Shown here piece after piece: positions 1 to 7,523 of a stretch of 64,000 nt of DNA. Each line of letters opens with the position of its first letter. The first letter of the stretch is position 1. The stretch covers positions 149,460 through 213,459 of the forward strand of contig NZ_BNBO01000006.1 in NCBI RefSeq assembly GCF_014655955.1, read 5' to 3'. The stretch comes from Kitasatospora indigofera (GTDB lineage: Bacteria > Actinomycetota > Actinomycetes > Streptomycetales > Streptomycetaceae). The notes beneath the pieces were generated by a model, which ran no database searches, was not told the DNA's origin, and saw nothing but the letters and a program-made list of their open reading frames with translations. Both the position numbers and the translations under genes were made by a program.

Positions 1-244
1 GGAACAGGGCGCGGGCCTCACCGGCGGTCAGCCCCGACAGGTCGGTGCGGGCGCCGCCCACCAGGCGCCAGCCGCCGCCTCGGCCCTGGGTGGAGTACAC
101 GGGCACCCCGGCCATGGCGAGGGCGTCGAGGTCGCGGCGGGCGGTGCGCTCGGAGACCTCCAGCTCCCGGGCGACCTCCGCCGCCGTCACCTGCTCGCGC
201 CGTTGCAGCAACAGGAGGACGGCCACCAGCCGGTCGGTTCGCAC
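1..244 (-). CDS. WYL/YafY-type transcriptional regulator (partial)
   Basis: The complement strand from a GTG at 244 reads MRTDRLVAVLLLLQRREQVT and continues as a helix-turn-helix. It contains the recognition segment EVSERTARRDLDALAMAGVP and then the GRGGGWRL beta-wing typical of DeoR/YafY regulators. The WYL ligand-binding part lies beyond the window edge, so only about 81 residues are visible. The gene diverges from the hydrolase at 307, and a perfect inverted repeat (263-287) lies 19 bp upstream of its start. That layout fits autoregulation plus control of the hydrolase, which is inference. The longer reading frame over the same bases is arginine/proline-rich and is a shadow. Confidence 0.8.
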   Translation of the reverse strand, partial: MRTDRLVAVLLLLQRREQVTAAEVARELEVSERTARRDLDALAMAGVPVYSTQGRGGGWRLVGGARTDLSGLTAGEARALF

Positions 245-262
245 CCCGAAAAACTCTCATAC

Positions 263-287
263 AAACCGGTCATGAGGTGACCGGTTT
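263..287. promoter_or_regulatory. Perfect inverted repeat, probable operator between divergent genes
   Basis: AAACCGGTCA (263-272) is followed by a 5-base spacer and its exact reverse complement TGACCGGTTT (278-287). The repeat fills the 62-bp gap between the WYL regulator start (244) and the hydrolase start (307). It is the natural candidate for the regulator's binding site. Confidence 0.65.
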
Positions 288-306
288 CGGGCGGCAGGAT
301 GGCGGC

Positions 307-1263
307 ATGACCTCAACCGATTTCCCCGAACCCACTCTCGTTCCGGTCAACGGAGTCGAACTCGAAGTCTTCGAAGCGGGACGGGAGAACGCGGGAAAGC
401 CCATCGTGCTCTGCCACGGCTGGCCGGAGCACGCCTTCTCCTGGCGTCACCAGATGCCCGCCCTCGCCGCGGCCGGCTACCACGTCATCGCCCCGAACCA
501 GCGGGGTTACGGCCGCTCGTCCCGCCCGGCCGAAGTGACGGACTACGACATCGCGCACCTGTCGGGCGACCTCGTCGCGCTCCTCGACCACTACGGCTAC
601 GAAGACGCCACCTTCGTCGGCCATGACTGGGGCGCGTTCGTCGTCTGGGGCCTGACCCTGCTGCACCCCGACCGGGTGAACAAGGTGATCAACCTGAGCC
701 TGCCCTACCAGGAGCGCGGGGAGAAGCCCTGGATCGAGTTCATGGAAGCCGTGCTCGGCGGCGACTTCTACTTCGTCCACTTCAATCGGCAGCCGGGCGT
801 CGCGGACGCCGTCTTCGACGACAACACCTACCGGTTCCTTCGCAACCTGTACCGGAAGAACGAGCCCCCCGCGGAGCCCCGGCCGGGCATGGCGCTGATC
901 AATCTCGCCGGAGCGGAGGCACCAGGCGGAGAGCCCGTCATGAGTGACAGCGAACTGGCCGTCCTCGTCTCCGCCTTCGAGACATCCGGGTTCACCGGCA
1001 GCATCAACTGGTACCGGAACCTCGACCGCAACTGGCACCTGCTGGCGGACGCCGACCCGATCATCCACCAGCCCACCCTCATGATCTACGGCGACCGGGA
1101 CCTGGTCGCGAGGTCGGAGAACCTGGCCGCGTTCGTGCCCAACGTGGAAGTGGTGAGCCTGGACTGCGGCCACTGGATCCAGCAGGAAGAACCCGAGGAG
1201 ACGAACCGAGTGATCACGCAATGGCTGGAACATCAGGACGGGCCGAGCAGGCGGACCGGCTGA
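307..1263 (+). CDS. Epoxide hydrolase-like alpha/beta hydrolase
   Basis: A 318-residue alpha/beta hydrolase with the epoxide-hydrolase signature. The oxyanion motif HGWP is at residues 37-40 and the nucleophile motif HDWG is at 106-109 (Asp107 rather than the Ser of esterases). An acid segment GDRD lies near 262-265, and the histidine is in CGHW at about 289. Members open epoxides through an Asp-ester intermediate; some relatives are haloalkane dehalogenases. An in-frame ATG at 277 exists, but it lies inside the inverted repeat 263-287, so I take the ATG at 307. The gene diverges from the WYL regulator, which probably controls it. The substrate cannot be read from the sequence. Confidence 0.85.
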   Translation: MTSTDFPEPTLVPVNGVELEVFEAGRENAGKPIVLCHGWPEHAFSWRHQMPALAAAGYHVIAPNQRGYGRSSRPAEVTDYDIAHLSGDLVALLDHYGYEDATFVGHDWGAFVVWGLTLLHPDRVNKVINLSLPYQERGEKPWIEFMEAVLGGDFYFVHFNRQPGVADAVFDDNTYRFLRNLYRKNEPPAEPRPGMALINLAGAEAPGGEPVMSDSELAVLVSAFETSGFTGSINWYRNLDRNWHLLADADPIIHQPTLMIYGDRDLVARSENLAAFVPNVEVVSLDCGHWIQQEEPEETNRVITQWLEHQDGPSRRTG

Positions 1264-1494
1264 GCTCAGCCCCTGGCGGGCGCTCCACCGGCGGCAGGTC
1301 CCTCCCGGACCCGCCGGACACCCCGGACCCGCCGGACACCCGCTTCCGCACCCGGCTGTCGCGGGCCCGGCCGGACCGCGGTGCCCGGACGCGTCCAGCT
1401 GTTCCCGGCGGCGGGCCCGGCCGGGGGAGGGCCGGCACCCGGATTGCCCCGCTCCGGCGCGGATGAAGCGGCCGCGCCCGGGCACACGAGGCGC

Positions 1495-3138
1495 ATGACA
1501 CCAGGGGTAAACCACCTGCTCCGCCGGATCGCACCGCCGCTGCTGCTCCAGACGGTCCTCATGGTGCTGGCCGGCCTCGCCGTCACCCACCCGCCGCTGC
1601 ACCTCTGGCGTCCGGGGGAGAACGCGGTGACGGACCGGCTGGCCGCCAACCGCGTCCCCGCGCTGGACACCGTCACCTCCTGGCTCTCGTTCCTGGCCGG
1701 AACCGGGGCGGTGGTGACCGTGGCGGCGGTCGCGGTGCTCGTGCTGCTGCTGCGGTCGCGGTGGCGGGAAGCGGCCTTCCTCGGTGGCGCGGTCGCCGCC
1801 CAGTCCGCGGTGTTCCTGCTGGTCACCATAGGCGTGGACCGGCCCCGGCCGTCCGCGCCGCACCTGGACGCCGCGCCGCCGACGTCCAGCTTCCCGTCCG
1901 GCCACGTCGGCGCGGCCGTCGCGCTGTACGGCGCGCTGGCCGTCCTCGTGGCCCTGCGACTGCGCGGTCCGCTCCGGCTGCCGCTCTGCGCCCTGGCGGC
2001 GGTGCTGCCCCTGCTGGTCGCCGGCGGCAGGCTCTACCGCGGGATGCACCACCCGAGCGACGTGCTGGCCGGGCTGGTGAACGGCGTCGTCGTGCTCCTG
2101 GTCATGTGGCGGGCCTTCCTGGCCGACCGGGGGCGCTCCACGGCCGGCCGGGAAGCCCCGCACCGCCCGCCGGGCGGCCGGGCGGTCGTCGTGGTGTTCA
2201 ACCCGTTGCTGGTCGACGTCGACACCCTCGACCGGATCGACCGCGTCCTCGCCGAGCACGGCTGCCCGGCCCCCGAGCACGCCGCCACCAGCGCGGAGGA
2301 CCCCGGCCGGGGAGCCGCCACGCGCGCCGTCGAGGCCGGGGCCCGCCTGGTGGTGGCCTGCGGCGGCGACGGCACGGTGACGGCCTGCGCGCACGCCCTC
2401 GCCGGGACGGGGGTCGCCCTCGCGATCGTCCCCTGCGGCACCGGGAACCTGCTCGCCCGCAACCTGGGCCTGCCCTCGGACCCGGCGCGGGCCCTGGCCG
2501 AGGCGCTCGGCGGCGAACCCCGGCGGATCGACCTGGCCCTGGCGGACGGGGACGGCATCACCGCCACCACGGTCAGCGCGATGGCCGGCATCGGCCTCGA
2601 CGCCGCGACGATGGCGGACACCCGCCGCAGCGCCAAGGACCGCTACGGGTGGCCCGCCTACCTGCCGCCGCTGGTCCGGCACCTGGGCGACCGGCGGATG
2701 CGGCTGACCGTCACGCTGGACGACGCGCCGCCAGTCCAGCGGCGGGCCGCGATGGCGGTGATCGGCAACGTCGGCGCGCTCCAGGGCGGGATCCGGCTGC
2801 TGCCCGACGCCCGGCCGGACGACGGCGTGCTCGACCTCGTCCTCGTCCACCCCCGCGGCCTGACCGGCTGGCCGGAGGCGGTGGCGCGGCTGCTCACCGG
2901 CCGGGTCGGCGGCGGCTCGGCCGGCCGGGAGGCGCCGTTCGAGCACTTCCGGGCCCGGCGGATCCTCCTCACCGCCGACCGGGACCACCCCCGCGAGCTC
3001 GACGGGGAGTCCCTGCCCGCCGGCCGGACGCTGCGGCTGGCCGTGCGGCCGGCCGCCCTGCTGGTCCACCTGCCGCCGGCCGCCGAGCGGCAGCAGGCGG
3101 GCAGCGGGGCGGTCCGAACCCGAGGAGGGGGCAGCTGA
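1495..3138 (+). CDS. PAP2 phosphatase - diacylglycerol kinase fusion
   Basis: A 547-residue two-domain protein. Residues 1 to about 215 are a six-helix PAP2 (type 2 phosphatidic acid phosphatase) domain with motifs DRPRPS, FPSGH and a third motif ending in MHHPSDV. From about 220 a diacylglycerol/sphingosine kinase catalytic domain follows, with the nucleotide motif CGGDGTV and then PCGTGNLLARNLG. The two halves catalyse opposing reactions on lipid phosphates (dephosphorylation and phosphorylation) at the membrane. The start follows an AGGCGC sequence. The stop overlaps the next start (TGATG), so it is translationally coupled to the BrkB gene. It probably acts in phospholipid or undecaprenyl-phosphate turnover (inference). 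Confidence 0.88.
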   Translation: MTPGVNHLLRRIAPPLLLQTVLMVLAGLAVTHPPLHLWRPGENAVTDRLAANRVPALDTVTSWLSFLAGTGAVVTVAAVAVLVLLLRSRWREAAFLGGAVAAQSAVFLLVTIGVDRPRPSAPHLDAAPPTSSFPSGHVGAAVALYGALAVLVALRLRGPLRLPLCALAAVLPLLVAGGRLYRGMHHPSDVLAGLVNGVVVLLVMWRAFLADRGRSTAGREAPHRPPGGRAVVVVFNPLLVDVDTLDRIDRVLAEHGCPAPEHAATSAEDPGRGAATRAVEAGARLVVACGGDGTVTACAHALAGTGVALAIVPCGTGNLLARNLGLPSDPARALAEALGGEPRRIDLALADGDGITATTVSAMAGIGLDAATMADTRRSAKDRYGWPAYLPPLVRHLGDRRMRLTVTLDDAPPVQRRAAMAVIGNVGALQGGIRLLPDARPDDGVLDLVLVHPRGLTGWPEAVARLLTGRVGGGSAGREAPFEHFRARRILLTADRDHPRELDGESLPAGRTLRLAVRPAALLVHLPPAAERQQAGSGAVRTRGGGS

Positions 3139-4136
3139 TGGGAACCGCCACCCGGGTCGGGCGCAAGAACGGCTCCCAGGAGGGGCTCTCCGCCGACGAG
3201 GCCGTCACGACCCTGCGCGCGTACGGAGGATGGCCGCTGCTCAGGGACGCCTTCCTGCGCTTCCGCTACGCCGACGGCTTCAGCCATGCGCGGGCCATCG
3301 CCTTCCAGACCGTGCTGGCCCTCGTCCCGTTCGCGATCGCCGTGGTCGGCCTGTCGTCCGTGCTGCACACCCAGTGGCTCGGCCGGGTGACCGAGCTGAC
3401 GATCGCCCGGCTGACCGCGGGCCCCAGCTCCGAACTGGTCGGCGAGGTGCTGCGGCGCAGCCGCGAGCGCGCGGGGGACGGCGGCAGCGTCGCCCTGTGG
3501 GGCGGCGCTGTGTTCTCCCTGGTCAACGTGGTCACCGCGATGTGCCAGATCGAGCGGGGCGCCAACCGGATCTACGGCATCGAGCGGGACCGGCCCTTCC
3601 ACCGCAAGTACGCGCGCGGGCTGCTGATGGCTGTGCTGGCCGGCCTGCCGCTCGGCCTCGGGTTCGTGCTGCTGGTGGCGGGCGGGGAGATCGCCGCCGC
3701 GGTCGCCGAGGCGGGCGGACCGGGCGGTCACCGGGCCGCCCTCGCCTGGGCGGTGCTGCGATGGCCCGCCGGTGTCGTCCTCGCGCTGCTGTCGGCGAGC
3801 GTCATCTTCCACCGGGCGCCGCGTCGCGAGCAGCCCGGCCACAGCTGGCTCGCGTTCGGCGCCGTCGTGTACCTGGTGCTGTGGGTCGGGCTGACCGGTC
3901 TGTTCAGCGTGTACCTGCGGGTGAGCAACTCCGTCGACGCGGTGTACGGGCCGCTGAGCGTGATCATCTCCCTGCTGATGTGGGCGTACCTGACCGCCGT
4001 CGCCCTGCTGCTGGGGATCTCGTTCGCCGCCCAGCTGGAGGCCGACCGGGCGGGCGTCCAGGAACCCGTCCGACCGGACCCGGAGGAGCCGGCCCGGCCG
4101 GAGGACCCCGGGGGCGGCGCGGCGGGGCGCGGGTAG
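3138..4136 (+). CDS. YihY/BrkB family integral membrane protein
   Basis: A 332-residue BrkB-type protein with about six membrane helices (for example LVPFAIAVVGL, LLMAVLAGLPLGLGFVLLVA, WLAFGAVVYLVLWVGL and a last helix LLMWAYLTAVALLLGISFAAQLEA). The family pattern FARAIAFQ is present as SHARAIAFQTVLALVPF. The family was once mislabelled ribonuclease BN; its real role is unsettled, with membrane transport or lipid movement most often proposed. The ATG overlaps the previous stop by one base behind GAGGAGGGGG. The C-terminal tail is acidic and Pro-rich. Confidence 0.85.
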   Translation: MGTATRVGRKNGSQEGLSADEAVTTLRAYGGWPLLRDAFLRFRYADGFSHARAIAFQTVLALVPFAIAVVGLSSVLHTQWLGRVTELTIARLTAGPSSELVGEVLRRSRERAGDGGSVALWGGAVFSLVNVVTAMCQIERGANRIYGIERDRPFHRKYARGLLMAVLAGLPLGLGFVLLVAGGEIAAAVAEAGGPGGHRAALAWAVLRWPAGVVLALLSASVIFHRAPRREQPGHSWLAFGAVVYLVLWVGLTGLFSVYLRVSNSVDAVYGPLSVIISLLMWAYLTAVALLLGISFAAQLEADRAGVQEPVRPDPEEPARPEDPGGGAAGRG

Positions 4137-4145
4137 GCGGGGCCG

Positions 4146-5075
4146 ATGACACCCACACCCCAGCAGGAGCCCCGTCAGGAGCCCGGCCGCGTCCACGGAC
4201 GTCGGTTCTCCGCGCGCCGGTTCTCCGCGCTCTTCCCGCGCCGGTTCTCCGCGTTCTCCCCGCGCCGGTTCTCCCCGCGCCGGTTCTCCCCGCGCAGCGC
4301 GGACCGGCGCTACGGCAGCCGGCTGCTCGCGGCCGTCCTCGCCTTCGCGGTGACGGCCGTGCCGACCGCCGTCCTGCTGGTGCTGATCGAGGCCGGCTGG
4401 GAGCCGTTGCGCGCACTGGACGCCGGCGCGGCGGCCCGCCTGAACGCGAGCGTGCGCCACCACCCGCTGCTGCTGGAGGCGGCGCGGACCCTGACCGACG
4501 GGCCGTGGGACCCGGTCACCCTGCGCCTGCTGGTCGCCGCCGTGGTGGGCTGGCTGGTCCTGCGGCGGGCCTGGCGGCTGGCCCTCTGGGCGGGCCTCAC
4601 CGAACTGGCCGCGGGCCTGACCGGCCTGCTGGTCAAGGTGGCGGTGGGCCGGGTCCGGCCCCGGCTGCCCGATCCGGTCGCCCAGGCACCCGGCTACTCG
4701 TTCCCGTCGGGGCACGCCATGACCGCCATGGCCTCGTGCGCGATCCTGCTGCTCGTCCTGCTGCCGATGGTGCCCCGGCGGGCCCGCCCGGCGGCCTGGA
4801 CGGCGGCCGCCGTGACCGTCCTCGGGACGGGGCTGACCCGGATCGCCCTCGGCGTGCACTGGGTCAGCGACGTCCTGGGCGGCTGGCTGCTCGGGCTCGC
4901 CCTGGTCGCCTCCACCGCCTGGGCCTTCGACACCTGGCGCCGGGAGAGCGGGCTGCGGGTGCCGGCGCTGCCGGAGGGGCTGGAGCCCGAACTCGCCACC
5001 GGCCGGGACGAGTCCCCGGCCGCTGCACCGGCCCGCGCGGCGGACGGTGCGCCGGGCGGGCCCGTGCGCCGGTAG
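4146..5075 (+). CDS. PAP2 family membrane phosphatase with RRFS-repeat N-terminus
   Basis: A 309-residue PAP2 phosphatase. The three catalytic motifs are visible: KVAVGRVRPRLPD, YSFPSGHAMT and LTRIALGVHWVSDVLGG. It probably dephosphorylates a lipid phosphate or pyrophosphate at the outer face of the membrane. The first 50 residues are unusual: six RRFS copies in a strongly basic run before the first helix (LLAAVLAFAVTAVPTAVLLVL). They are encoded by a short tandem DNA repeat at about 4201-4289. The gene starts 9 bp after the BrkB stop, in the same probable operon. Confidence 0.87.
   Translation: MTPTPQQEPRQEPGRVHGRRFSARRFSALFPRRFSAFSPRRFSPRRFSPRSADRRYGSRLLAAVLAFAVTAVPTAVLLVLIEAGWEPLRALDAGAAARLNASVRHHPLLLEAARTLTDGPWDPVTLRLLVAAVVGWLVLRRAWRLALWAGLTELAAGLTGLLVKVAVGRVRPRLPDPVAQAPGYSFPSGHAMTAMASCAILLLVLLPMVPRRARPAAWTAAAVTVLGTGLTRIALGVHWVSDVLGGWLLGLALVASTAWAFDTWRRESGLRVPALPEGLEPELATGRDESPAAAPARAADGAPGGPVRR
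4201..4289 (+). repeat. Short tandem repeat encoding RRFS units
   Basis: The unit CGCGCCGGTTCTCC recurs with small insertions from 4201 to 4289, inside the N-terminal coding part of the PAP2 gene. It encodes six RRFS blocks separated by A, ALFP, AFSP or P. All changes preserve the frame. Such an array can gain or lose units and so vary the charge of the cytoplasmic tail. Confidence 0.8.
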
Positions 5076-5208
5076 CCGCGAAGCGTCGCCGCAGACCGTC
5101 CGGGAGACGGCCCGCCGGCCCGGCCCCCGCCGCCGGCCCGCCCCGGGCCCGACTGCGCCGGCCGCTCCGGGGTAGCAGCCAGGACGGGGCCGAAGCAGGG
5201 AGGCCAGG

Positions 5209-6054
5209 GTGGCTGCGGACCGCGAACACGAACCGGACACCGCCGGGACGGCCCCCGCGCCCGGCCGGCGCGGCGTGTCCGCCGTCGTCCGGGAGGTCTG
5301 CGAGCAGGGCCGATCGGTCGAGCTGCTCCAGCGTTCGATGGCCTTCGCCGCCCTGTTCTTCGTCACCCTGGTGCCCCTGCTGATCGTCATCGCGGCCGCC
5401 TCGCCCACCCGTGGCGGCGGCATCAGCCAGTGGATCACCGACGGCCTGGGGCTGTCCGGCCGCGGTGCCGAGGCGACCCGCGGCCTGTTCGCCTCCCGGG
5501 GCCAGGTGCTCAGCACCACCACCGGCTTCGGCATCGCCGCCCTGACGGTCTTCGGCATCTCCCTGATGGCCTCCGTCCAGACCGTCTACGAGCGCATCTG
5601 GCAGCTCGACCGCAGCCCCTGGCACGCGGTCTGGCGCCAGGCGATCGGCCTCGCCGGGCTGACCGCCTACATCCTCGTCGCCGCGTGGAGCGGCAGCCCC
5701 TGGCGGCGCAGCGCCGCGCAGCCCGCGCTGCGCCTGACGGCCACGCTGCTCGGCGGTCTGCTGTTCTTCTGGTGGCTGCAGCACCTGCTGCTCGGCTCAC
5801 GCGTGCCCTGGCCGCGGCTGCTGCCCGGAGCGGTGGCCACCATGGCCGCCCTGGCCGGCCTGCGGTACTTCTCGCGCCTGGTGCTCGCACCGTTGCTGGT
5901 CTCCAACGCCGTCTCCTACGGCACCGTCGGAGCCGTCCTGGTCGTCCAGTCGTGGCTGATCGGCGTGGGCTACACCATCTACGGCGGGGCGCTCGCCGGC
6001 CGCGCGATCACGGGGCGGCGGGCCGGCCCGCGGCCCGGGGTGCCGCCTCCGTGA
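5209..6054 (+). CDS. Second YihY/BrkB-like membrane protein
   Basis: A 281-residue BrkB-like protein starting at a GTG behind GCAGGGAGG. About six hydrophobic helices are visible, including MAFAALFFVTLVPLLIVIAA, AIGLAGLTAYILVAAW and VLVVQSWLIGVGYTIYGGAL. The cytoplasmic segment ASVQTVYERIWQLDR matches the conserved region seen as ERGANRIYGIERDR in the BrkB protein at 3138. It is shorter and more divergent than that protein. It lies 133 bp downstream of the second PAP2 gene on the same strand, so each PAP2 gene is followed by a BrkB gene. Function unknown beyond membrane location. Confidence 0.78.
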   Translation: MAADREHEPDTAGTAPAPGRRGVSAVVREVCEQGRSVELLQRSMAFAALFFVTLVPLLIVIAAASPTRGGGISQWITDGLGLSGRGAEATRGLFASRGQVLSTTTGFGIAALTVFGISLMASVQTVYERIWQLDRSPWHAVWRQAIGLAGLTAYILVAAWSGSPWRRSAAQPALRLTATLLGGLLFFWWLQHLLLGSRVPWPRLLPGAVATMAALAGLRYFSRLVLAPLLVSNAVSYGTVGAVLVVQSWLIGVGYTIYGGALAGRAITGRRAGPRPGVPPP

Positions 6055-6334
6055 GGCGGCGGCGGAACAGGCCGGACGCCCGGGCGCGCGTAGGACGTCC
6101 GAAAGCGGGCAGGCGGCCGTGGAGCCGGTTCGGGGCCGTTGCGAGGGGCCGTTGCGAGAGCCGCTCCGCGCGGCCGGCGGCGAGGGGTCGGCCGTGCGCG
6201 CCCGCCTGTCCGCAGGCCGCTCCGGCCGTCCCGCCACCGGCTCCGGGCGACCCCGGCCCTCAGGCTCCGCCCCCGCCGTCCCCGCCCCCGCCGTCCCCGT
6301 CCTTCCCGTCCACTCAAGCCGAGGTGAGAACCCC

Positions 6335-6628
6335 ATGACCGATCTCAAGCGCCTGCCGGGCGCCTTCGACCACCGCTGGGACTGGCAGCTCGCCGCGGCG
6401 TGCCGGGCCGTCGACACCGGGTTGTTCTTCCATCCCTTCGGCGAGCGCGGCCAGGCCCACGACGACCGGGAGGCGGCGGCGAAGAAGATCTGCCAGGGCT
6501 GCCCCGTCCGCGCGCGGTGCCTCCGGCACGCCCTGGCGGTGCGCGAACCGTACGGGGTGTGGGGCGGACTGTCCGAGGACGAACGGGCGGTGCTGCTGGG
6601 CCGCGCCCGCTCCGCGCGGGCCGCGTGA
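6335..6628 (+). CDS. WhiB-like iron-sulfur transcription factor
   Basis: A 97-residue WhiB-like (Wbl) protein. Four cysteines at 23, 53, 56 and 62 (AAC and CQGCPVRARC) bind a 4Fe-4S cluster. The turn motif GVWGG is at 74-78 and a basic C-terminal tail follows (RARSARAA). Wbl proteins are actinobacterial regulators of development, redox response or secondary metabolism, often acting with the primary sigma factor. The ATG is preceded by GAGGTGAG. It is a single gene; the 280 bp upstream is GC-rich with no clear promoter. Which Wbl subfamily it belongs to cannot be decided here. Confidence 0.92.
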   Translation: MTDLKRLPGAFDHRWDWQLAAACRAVDTGLFFHPFGERGQAHDDREAAAKKICQGCPVRARCLRHALAVREPYGVWGGLSEDERAVLLGRARSARAA

Positions 6629-6661
6629 CCGCTGCGCCGCCCCGGAGCCGTTGCTGCGTCA

Positions 6662-6695
6662 CCGGGTGATCGGCCGTACCGGGTGATTGGCCGTA
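6662..6695 (+). repeat. 17-bp tandem direct repeat
   Basis: CCGGGTGATCGGCCGTA (6662-6678) is followed at once by a copy with one change, C to T (6679-6695). The pair lies between the wbl stop and the SRPBCC gene, about 65 bp upstream of the latter's start, where an operator could sit. Confidence 0.6.
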
Positions 6696-6760
6696 CCGAA
6701 GCGGGGCAGGCGCGCCGGTGACAGCGAACGCTGAGCCCCTCGATCCGGAAGGAGACTGTT

Positions 6761-7354
6761 GTGAGCATGGTGATGGAGTCCATCGACGTGGATGTCCCGC
6801 TGCACAGCGTCTACAACCAGTGGACGCAGTTCGAGGACTTCCCGAGTTTCATGGACGGCGTGGAGGCGGTCCACCAGACGGACGACCGGCACGCCCAGTG
6901 GACGACCAAGGTCGCCGGCGCGCGCCGCGAGTTCTGCACCGAGATCGTCGACCAGCTCCCCGACGAGCGGATCTCCTGGCGCACGGTGGGCGGCGACGTC
7001 CGGCAGATGGGCATCGTGACCTTCCAGCGCCTCGACGACGCCCGCACCAGGGTGAGCCTGGCCATGGACTTCGAACCGCACAGCATCGCCGAGAAGGCGG
7101 GTGACCTGCTCGGCGTCCTGGACCGGCAGGTCACGGGCGACCTGAAGCGGTTCAAGGGCTTCATCGAGCAGCGGGGCCTGGAGAGCGGCGGCTGGCGCGG
7201 ACGCCTGGCGCCCGACGGCGGCCCGGCCGCACCGGCAGGCGGCGGGCCCGCGGGCCTCGGCGACGCGCCGGTCCGCGAGCGCCCCGAGAGCCGGATGACC
7301 GGCGAGGGCGCGCCGCCCCCGCCCGCAGACCGGGACGACCCGCGGCACGGCTGA
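6761..7354 (+). CDS. SRPBCC (START-like cyclase/dehydrase) family protein
   Basis: A 197-residue protein whose first 145 residues match the SRPBCC/polyketide cyclase fold: ESIDVDVPLHSVYNQWTQFE, then FPSFMDGVEAV, ISWRTVGG and the last long helix ending LKRFKGFIEQRG. Such proteins bind hydrophobic ligands; this subgroup has no known reaction. The C-terminal 50 residues are a Gly/Pro/Ala-rich tail, probably disordered. The GTG start at 6761 has a good site, GGAAGGAG, at 6747-6754. It is possibly co-regulated with the SDR downstream, but 169 bp separate them. Confidence 0.82.
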   Translation: MSMVMESIDVDVPLHSVYNQWTQFEDFPSFMDGVEAVHQTDDRHAQWTTKVAGARREFCTEIVDQLPDERISWRTVGGDVRQMGIVTFQRLDDARTRVSLAMDFEPHSIAEKAGDLLGVLDRQVTGDLKRFKGFIEQRGLESGGWRGRLAPDGGPAAPAGGGPAGLGDAPVRERPESRMTGEGAPPPPADRDDPRHG

Positions 7355-7523
7355 CCCGGGCCCGCCCGTCGGCGGGCGGGCCGGGCCGGGCCGCTCCGGC
7401 GCGGGCCGGTGCCCCCGGCCCCGCCCGGGAGCGTCGGCGAGGTCCTGACCTGCGGGAACGGTGCCGTCCGCGACGGCCTCGGCGGGTGTGTTTGCCCTTC
7501 GCGCGGCCGGACAGACGACGACC

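Noticed and set aside
277..306. ATG at 277 as start of the epoxide hydrolase
   Set aside because: It lies inside the perfect inverted repeat and adds ten residues outside the fold; the ATG at 307 fits better.
313..3069. A 918-residue open frame on the minus strand
   Set aside because: It is antisense to the epoxide hydrolase and the PAP2-DAGK fusion, with G/R/Q-rich low-complexity sequence.
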